Made by a program: the position numbers and the translations under genes
In this document: positions 57,126 to 64,000 of the stretch, in pieces
Numbering within the stretch: the first letter of the stretch is position 1
How the letters are laid out: the number at the start of each line of letters is the position of its first letter
The notes under the pieces: generated by a model
Told to the model about the DNA's origin: nothing
Databases searched by the model: none
What the model saw: the letters and a program-made list of their open reading frames with translations, nothing else
Assembly (NCBI GenBank): GCA_023630585.1
Contig: CM042553.1
Coordinates: 18,624,520 to 18,688,519 of the forward strand
Length of the DNA: 64,000 nt
Reading direction: 5' to 3'
Source: Cranoglanis bouderius
Taxonomy: Eukaryota > Chordata > Actinopteri > Siluriformes > Cranoglanididae

Positions 57126-58856
57126 TCCCACTTCCTGTCGTGCCACCTCACGCCGCCGTAGTCGTTGATTATGTTCCTATGACAACACGCCCATGCGCAA
57201 GCATATCGCCTTGTATTTCTATTATTCCTCTTATTATTCCTTGTATATTGTTACAGCCTGGCTTTTCTACATGATCAGCAGCTTTACAGTGTTCCATTAA
57301 TATCTGATTAGCCGAGGGACAGCTTTGCATTTCTCTCTGAGTCGTAAAGTTACAATAAGAGAAATATGAGAAGAAGAAAAAAAGCATGAATTTCATTTGC
57401 AAACAATGTGCACAGCTTTATTTTAAATAATTAAAAGCAGTGCTAACGATTGCTTATACAGTATTTGAATTTATAGTTCAAGGATCAAGTATGTTGTTAA
57501 ACCGAAGGAGCTAGCCGAAGGAGATGGCCAGGTCAGGTTTTTTTTCCCCTGCTCTGTGTACATTCAGCTTGAGGGGAGTATTATTTTTTAATACCATCCT
57601 TATATACTGTCTGGTGGTGAGATTATTTCGTCTGTTCCGTCTGGAATATTAAATGTTATTCTTAAAAAGGAACATAAGCTTAATAAAGCATTAAATGGAT
57701 AATGCTACAATTCGATACTACATTTTAATGTACATTAAAGACACAACTTAAGCACGAATGCTGATTCTGTATTCGAAATATACAGAATATATATAATACA
57801 CAATATATCATAAACATTACCACAATATGGGCTTCGTTTGAGGGTTGTTTTTTGCCACCACTATATGTTATGGATGGGGGTTTGCATATGGAACATCAGT
57901 ATGAAGTCTCTCTCTCTAAAGTCTCTCTTCCTGCTAAAGACTGGCTAGATGTATAGTTCCTGAGTGAATGCGTAGCTCCGTGGTGATCACTCTCTTTCTA
58001 CTGAAATGCATGCAGCCTCTTTTATTCTGGTAAACAGAGGCAGGGTGGGTTAAAGTGCTCGGTACATTTTCAAGATCTGCGACTTCCCGATCACTATCAG
58101 CACTGACAATAGTCTCTTTCTGACTCTTCAATGTGCTCTTTTTTATTTCTTTTTCCTTTTCATTTTACATCACAGTGGTTCGCGGATGAGTCGCTCCTTT
58201 ACCTCAGGAGCCTTATTCGTGTTAAATGGCCGAGCTTAGAGAAATTTCAAACTGCAACTGCAAAACGTGTTTCGTTGGATTTATGTTAAGCAAGTTACTC
58301 AAGTAAGATTGTTGTGTTGAAACCGATGCCGTTGATTTCTTTCTTTCAGGCACAGGTTTGACGTTCTCGGTCGTCTTAGCACGACAGGCAATGATGTACT
58401 AAATTGTTTAATCCTTTACACAGAAACACCCTTTCTCAGTAGATTTGGTTCACTTCGAACCTCCAGGCACCACAATCCTTTTTTTTATGTTAAGCAAGTT
58501 TTACCCAAAACTTAAGGCTTAACCCAAGCCTCTATAGCTTCTGTAGTGTGCAGAGACAGTGTGCAGGGACACGAATTCGAAATCATTATTCGGTACAAAC
58601 AGATAATGTGTTCTAAACAAATACAAATACAGATACGAATAGGAGGCTCAGGATTTGACTTTTTTATTTATTTATTTATTTTAAACCGCTTGCCCAAACA
58701 GGTCATCGGGATCTGGGCTCTCACTGGGTGCGACCAGAAGGTTTTTACTTTCATGCTATGAGATATGAAGCTCGTGGGAGGAAAGTCCATATTAATTAAT
58801 CCATTCATTCATCCTTAGTAGCTGCCTGGTCAGGCTTACGGTGGTTTAAATGACTA
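57126..58856. other. intergenic sequence, nothing recognised
   Basis: No repeat family or supported exon was found. Short frames near 57169-57402 and 57934-58131 lack splice context. Confidence 0.35.
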
Positions 58857-58951
58857 CAGGGTGTCTCAAAAGATTCCATACACAGGGGAAGGTAACACTT
58901 TTTAGCAAAATGTCTTCCAAAATCTTTCATACTTAGTTTATATATAGTTTA

Positions 58952-59153
<202 letters not shown>

Positions 59154-59187
59154 TTATATGTATATATAAGCTGTCACAAGGTTGCGA

Positions 59188-59335
59188 TGGATTTTAATAG
59201 GAAACATGGCAAGCACATCACACACGATACTGTTGCCGAGCTTATCAACAAATTACAAAAAGACTGGAGGTGTTACAGACCAACCGAGAAGTGGACGTCC
59301 ACAAACATCCACTGACGAAGGCACAACCGACGTGA
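59188..59335 (+). pseudogene. mariner-type transposase N-terminal remnant
   Basis: The frame reads MDFNRKHGKHITHDTVAEL, then after a frameshift GGVTDQPRSGRPQTSTDEGT. The RSGRP-x-T-S-T-DE segment is a common mariner/Tc1 linker. It stops just before the right terminal repeat. No catalytic residues remain. Confidence 0.6.
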
Positions 59336-59469
59336 TGCTGGATGTATGGAGACTTCTGGGACACCCTGTAGTTTGTTTATATTTTGGGAACTAAATTTGT
59401 TCGAAAATATTGCAGGGAGGTACAAACCAAAATAATAACTGCGCGAGTGGGATTAAAAACAGTCCGGCG

Positions 59470-59628
59470 CACATCACTTGAGTAATGTAGCTGAGGTTGA
59501 GAAACTGTCAGAGCCAGAATTCACAGACCAAGCTGATGGTGCTTTGAGGTTTCATAGTGGTAGTGTTCTTTTTTTTTGTTTGTTTTTTTGTTTTAGTAGG
59601 CTACACCCACTTTGTGTTTAAATCCAAA
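59470..59628 (-). repeat. dispersed repeat family B, copy 2
   Basis: The reverse complement reads AAGTGGGTGTAGCCTAC, an A-rich linker, ATTCTGGCTCTGACAGTTTC and TCAACCTCAGCTACATTACT, matching 7362-7505 in opposite orientation. Confidence 0.6.
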
Positions 59629-60187
59629 CACAGCTAAAGATATGAATATCTCATTATCAGTCTGGAAAAGAACTAAAGTTCACAAAAGTGTCGTTCTGAT
59701 GTGGGGAACAAAAAAAAACCAAACAAACAGGATTCATTAGTGAGTTGAGAGAGTGATACTCTCAGGATTTATAGTAACTCCCAGTTGCCCTCCTCCCACC
59801 ATTAGCCTATCCTCTTATCCTCCCGCTCCCCGCTGATACAATGCGACCCTTGCAACATTGCCAGTTCATATGCACAGGCTCCATCAAATCCCTTTGATAG
59901 AAAACCTGGCATGTGGGTTTCGCTGGGCTGAACCGACACGGCAGGATCCCACCGAAATGAAAAGCTCGGACGTCTGGGATTACACGCAAGAAATCTGCCG
60001 CTGTTTTGTTCAAAAGTAGTGGACATCTCACTCCAAGGGAAACGTAATCATCCCCTCTGTCATGTCTGACTCCAATTAGACTCACTCGGATGAGCTTCGT
60101 AAGACAACTCATCCTTTATCTGTCCAACGAGATCACCTCTGCAGGGAAAAAGGGAACGATAACAGAACTACTCAATGTGGAAAAAGA
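59629..60187. other. intergenic sequence, nothing recognised
   Basis: Segment 59790-60120 is comparatively GC-balanced and repeat-free, with two overlapping minus-strand frames, but no splice sites or domain support a gene. Confidence 0.3.
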
Positions 60188-60188
60188 A

Positions 60189-60229
<41 letters not shown>
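60188..60229. repeat. (AAT)n microsatellite
   Basis: About 14 AAT units. Confidence 0.95.
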
Positions 60230-60230
<1 letters not shown>

Positions 60231-61072
60231 GCTCTGGAGATTTGAAATGAGATCCATTTCCTCTCTCCACGGGTGTTCTTTGTCGTCCACGTCCCTCTTT
60301 AGGAGGATTTCATTCAGATTTAATGCTGACGCTGACAGCTGTAGATTTGCAGCTCAATCTGAGCATAATGAAGCGGTCAATGTGGTGCTGTGAAAAAGTA
60401 CTGGCCCCTTCCTGGTTTCATTCTTTATCATGTGTGTGTGATACAGTACATTTTTATCATTTTAGGCAAAGTGACTGCAGTCTGGCACTTCTTTCAATAT
60501 CATTCAATATCACAACAAATTTTAGTCCACAGCTTGCTTAGTTAATTAAAAATAAATAAATATAAATTTCAGCCAGGCGTTCGACCATGACCTTCTCATC
60601 TCAGGATCTCCACAAATTTTGACTACACCTTTCTAAAACTCTCATTGTTTTTTTTTTTTTTCCCCCAGCCGTTCTGCTGTGGACCTGCCTTTGTGCTTTA
60701 GATGGTTGTCTTCCTGTATGACCCACAGAGCTTCCTCTTCAGTTTCATCTCCAGCTCATGGACGGATGATCAGATTTCCCCTTTTTTCAATATTTTCTGA
60801 CACAGGACAGAATTTATTGTTCCTCCAGTTCCACACACACACACACACACACACACACCATCTTCTCATTTAGCACTGAGAGATATTTTAGCAATAGGTA
60901 TTTGACTGGATCCACAGAAATTAATTTGTTGAGCGCGCACTGAAGATCAATGCGTCTTAGTTATTAATCTTTCTGCATATGAACATTAGAGATGAGGCTT
61001 GAACGCTGAGAAAAGGAAGGAGATGTGATTAGAGAGGCTGCGTTTGGCTGAGCGAGAGTTCTTGATTTAGAA
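60230..61072. other. intergenic sequence with (CA)n
   Basis: A short (CA)n lies at about 60833-60858, and a T-rich tract ending CCCCCAG near 60668 could act as an acceptor, but no open exon with a donor follows. Confidence 0.35.
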
Positions 61073-61082
61073 TACACACACA

Positions 61083-61150
<68 letters not shown>
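61073..61150. repeat. (CA)n microsatellite
   Basis: About 38 CA units with one GA interruption near the start. Confidence 0.95.
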
Positions 61151-61152
<2 letters not shown>

Positions 61153-61249
61153 GCTGAAATAAGCAGAAATGTATGGGCCTTTAAACAAGATTCAGCAACA
61201 AGATTCAGAGGCCATATGACAAAGCACGGGTCTGTGAATGAAATATTAA

Positions 61250-61765
61250 TGTAAGTGTTCAAATACGTTATCGTTTCCATAGCAACAGCTCATTCACAGG
61301 GACTTGCGTGAAGACTGGATGCTAATAATAAATGGATTCAAATGTACAAAGAAAACAGTATAATCGTTGACATGGTGATGTTTTTTTGCAAGGAGATGTT
61401 TATTCTGGAAGGAGTCTCCAGTGTCAGTGCTTTGTGCTTGCTGCTTTAAAAAAAATTTTGCCATGGGAAAGTCTAAGGATGAGTCCTCCACGAGTCCTCC
61501 ATCTTTTTCCATCTTATTAAAATCAAGAGCGAGTAGAAAAGAGAGGCTGGTGAGGAAACAACTGTTTATAGGCGTTGAATTGTAAGTGAGAACATGAACT
61601 TGCTTAACACGAACATATAATGTAACTATAAAAGGACAAAAAAATAAATGTATTTTTTAATAAATAAATCAATGGAATTGCTCATCAATTGCTGTGATAT
61701 AAAAGGATTAAAACACATCGACACATGCTGTTATAGGAAAACATTATACTGTAAGTAAGAGCAAC
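61250..61765 (+). repeat. dispersed repeat family A, copy 6
   Basis: CGTTTCCATAGCAACAGCTCATTC, ACAGGGACTTGCGTG, TTCTGGAAGGAGTCTCCAGTG and an end reading ATGCTGTTATAGGAAAACA. That end is the inverted complement of TTTTTCTATAACAGCA near the start of the 4080 copy, indicating terminal inverted repeats. Confidence 0.65.
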
Positions 61766-62706
61766 TCGCTCTAGATTTTTTTAAAAAATTTTACAGATTG
61801 CCCTGTCATGTGTTTTTTTTAAATCCTAATTATCTTTCCTGATATTTGATTGGTGGTGTGCTGTTCTTCCTAAGGAATGCTTTGTTTGCTTTAGATTAAA
61901 TAATGCTGTCCGAAAAAAAGGGCAAAAAATCATTTCCCTAACGGCTAATAAACCAAAAACTCACACTGAAAGTTGATATACAGTATCTCTCAGTTGAACA
62001 GCACTTTCTCTCTTGCTGCTCTCCAACATTTCTGCTCATTTCTGCCCTGTCTGTTTCTGATTGAAGAGTCATGAGCGCTGACATTAATTGAAGCAAAGGA
62101 AGTCTGCAGCACTGCACTTGTGCAGAAATTTTGACCACTCTCGAGAAGATTCACTCGCTTCGAGTGTTCTCCTTCGGGAGACTGTGCTTTAGTGGAATGG
62201 GACTGGCGCTGTTGCCCTTTCCGGCCTGATAGTTATCATATCATTGGCTGCTCTGGGAATTTCTTTTGATTGTGGAATAATTTGTGGAATTTTGTCTGCT
62301 GGTAAAACTGGTAAGGGTCATAATAAGTGAGGTGTACACCGAGGAGACCTGGCTATAATCAAGCCTGGCTTGTGTTCGGTCAGCCAACTCTAATGATCCC
62401 TTTAACTGGGTTGATTTAACGTGCGGACAATCCAATCGGGTTTGGAGCTAATTGGTGTTGGACAACATTGCTCACTAATTAAATAAATAAGTAATCTGTG
62501 ATTTGTTCACTCAAGCTTTTTTTTTTTATTATTCATTTTCTCTTTCGTCAGGATGTAAATAATATTTCACAACATTATACTCTTAATATATCTTGATAGG
62601 TGCATTTTATACACTGTATACTGTATCATGCCATACTGACAACAATATTTTACCCTCTATTCTCTCTTTGTTTCCCTTTTTTTCTCTCTCTCCTTTTGGA
62701 CTGCAG
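61766..62706. other. intergenic sequence, possible conserved block
   Basis: Segment 62220-62470 is repeat-free with TCTAATGATCCC, GGAGCTAATTGG and CACTAATTAAATA motifs. No exon is evident. Confidence 0.3.
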
Positions 62707-62771
62707 CTCCAGAATGCAATTCAGCGGTGGCAAATGCCTCTGCTCTGTGGCAGTAAACAATGGTGGATGGG
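62707..62771 (+). CDS. candidate short internal exon, unidentified
   Basis: An unusually strong pyrimidine tract (62660-62700) ending GACTGCAG precedes 65 bases that end before GTAAAC. One frame is open and reads LQNAIQRWQMPLLCGSKQWW. The splice sites are good; the peptide is not recognised. It could be a false exon. Confidence 0.2.
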
Positions 62772-64000
62772 GTAAACAAACCCTTGTGACCCTCTCTAAC
62801 AGGGTGGGAATGGAAGGTTAGCAGGAAAGTGTTGTCTGACTTACACTCGCACATCGAGCAATACCATATATCACACCAGCCAGGGACATATTTACCCTTA
62901 ACAAGCATGCGGGGGGAAGGAATCGGAGGTTCATCGACCTGAAAACCCGTTGGTGTTGGATGAATTTGTGAACGGAATAAATGCAGTAATGGGAATAATC
63001 GAGAAGAATATTACAGTTATGTTGCTATAACATTAAAGCAAGGTTGATAGATATCACAACCGATTTTTTCCTCAGTTGATTACTAATATTCTTACAAGTA
63101 AACAAAATAATCTATTGATCTATTAATCTATTAAAATATTTATTTCACTTTCTTGAGAGAGAGAGACTTTTACAAAAAAGTTTGTTGGAAACTCATTTAT
63201 TTTATAAAGAAAACTATTGTATGCCAAACTTCAGCATAAAATCGAACGTTAAATCAGTTTTTTCTATATTCGGAAGCAAAAATCTTAGGTTTTTAGATCC
63301 TCCGGGTTCATGAAATGTTACATTCCCCCAAAACGTTAGATTTTAAACTGAAAAATGGCAGAAAATTTATATTTCACTGTGAAGACACTCTCAGTAAAAA
63401 GATTTTTACTGAAAAGTTTGCTGTGGTATCATTTCTTTATTGTTTAAGCAAGAAAATACCATGCGCTGTTATATAAAATATTTGACTAGTTAGCAGAAAT
63501 AACTATTAACAATTTTCAAAGCAGGTAATAAGGTGTTAAATATTCTGTTCATTCTGCTACTTTAAAACCATGGTTCGCAAATTGGGTTACGGGGACCGCC
63601 AGTGGTTCGTGAAGCATAACCAGAAGTAGAAGAACAACAAGGAAAAGAAAAGAAACAGATTAGTGGTAAGCAAATCAAAAGGAAAATGGGAATGAAATCC
63701 ATGTACACTGGGGTCCAGTCCATCGGAATGTCATCTATACACGTGCTACAATGGAAGATATAAGACTCAAGAAAAGCTTACCTTTTGTACAGGAGTTAAA
63801 ATAGTTAACATCAAAAGTGCATAAAATGTAAACAGTGACCTCGAATATCCAGGTATCTGAGACCTTGAATATTGAATTTCCTTTCTTTGTTTTAGAAGTT
63901 TCAGAAGTCTACAAAGTTCTCTTCTTTGGACCCTGTTCTATATGTTCAGTATATATACAATCCAGTTAAATAAACCTTTATGGCAGGACTAAATATTCAA
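62772..64000. other. intergenic AT-rich sequence, nothing recognised
   Basis: No gene, repeat family or conserved-looking block was identified to the end of the window. Confidence 0.35.

Overview
The window looks like a repeat-rich, AT-rich stretch of a teleost nuclear genome. Evidence: spliced vertebrate-type exons, many decayed Tc1/mariner copies, hAT and THAP-type transposon pieces, an RTE-like LINE, tRNA-derived SINEs, and numerous CA/TA/AAT/GA microsatellites. Several repeats (the GGATAGTTCACCC element, the AAGGAGACCTATTATG element, the GGAAGGAGTCTCCAGTGTCA family) are ones I associate with ostariophysan fishes, and the last with catfishes. The species assignment is inference from memory; nothing here is bacterial or viral.

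Only one gene is solid: tdgf1/one-eyed pinhead, the EGF-CFC Nodal co-receptor. It is on the + strand in six coding exons between 52324 and 55457, with a GC/CCAAT promoter upstream and a poly(A) signal near 56258. It encodes 183 residues: signal peptide, six-cysteine EGF-like module, six-cysteine CFC module, and a hydrophobic GPI-type tail.

Layout. 0-10 kb: two minisatellites, an inverted-repeat structure with an inserted MITE, LINE tails, a hAT MITE. 11-16 kb: a deleted Tc1, a decayed hAT transposase, a full-length but dead Tc1, a SINE. 17-22 kb: a telomere-like array, then a transposon nest several layers deep. 22-29 kb: non-repetitive DNA with possible conserved elements, a Tc1 fragment and a CCCAATAAAA array. 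29.6-31.8 kb: a 5'-truncated LINE with an 18-bp target duplication. 37.2-39.6 kb: a heavily frameshifted minus-strand coding relic with at least 16 W-x-x-S-W-type motifs, not recognised and the most unusual item. 41.8-44.3 kb: two more Tc1 relics, one split by a SINE with an 11-bp duplication. 45-48 kb: possible regulatory blocks. 49.4-51.5 kb: a THAP-domain fragment and a second copy of the 14.3-kb Tc1. 52-56 kb: tdgf1. 56-64 kb: dispersed repeats, a mariner MITE with a long (TA)n, and anonymous sequence.

Apart from tdgf1, the coding content is transposon debris and one decayed repeat gene, so there is no operon-like functional grouping. The window is best read as a gene-poor region, possibly holding long-range regulatory elements, ending at a developmental gene.
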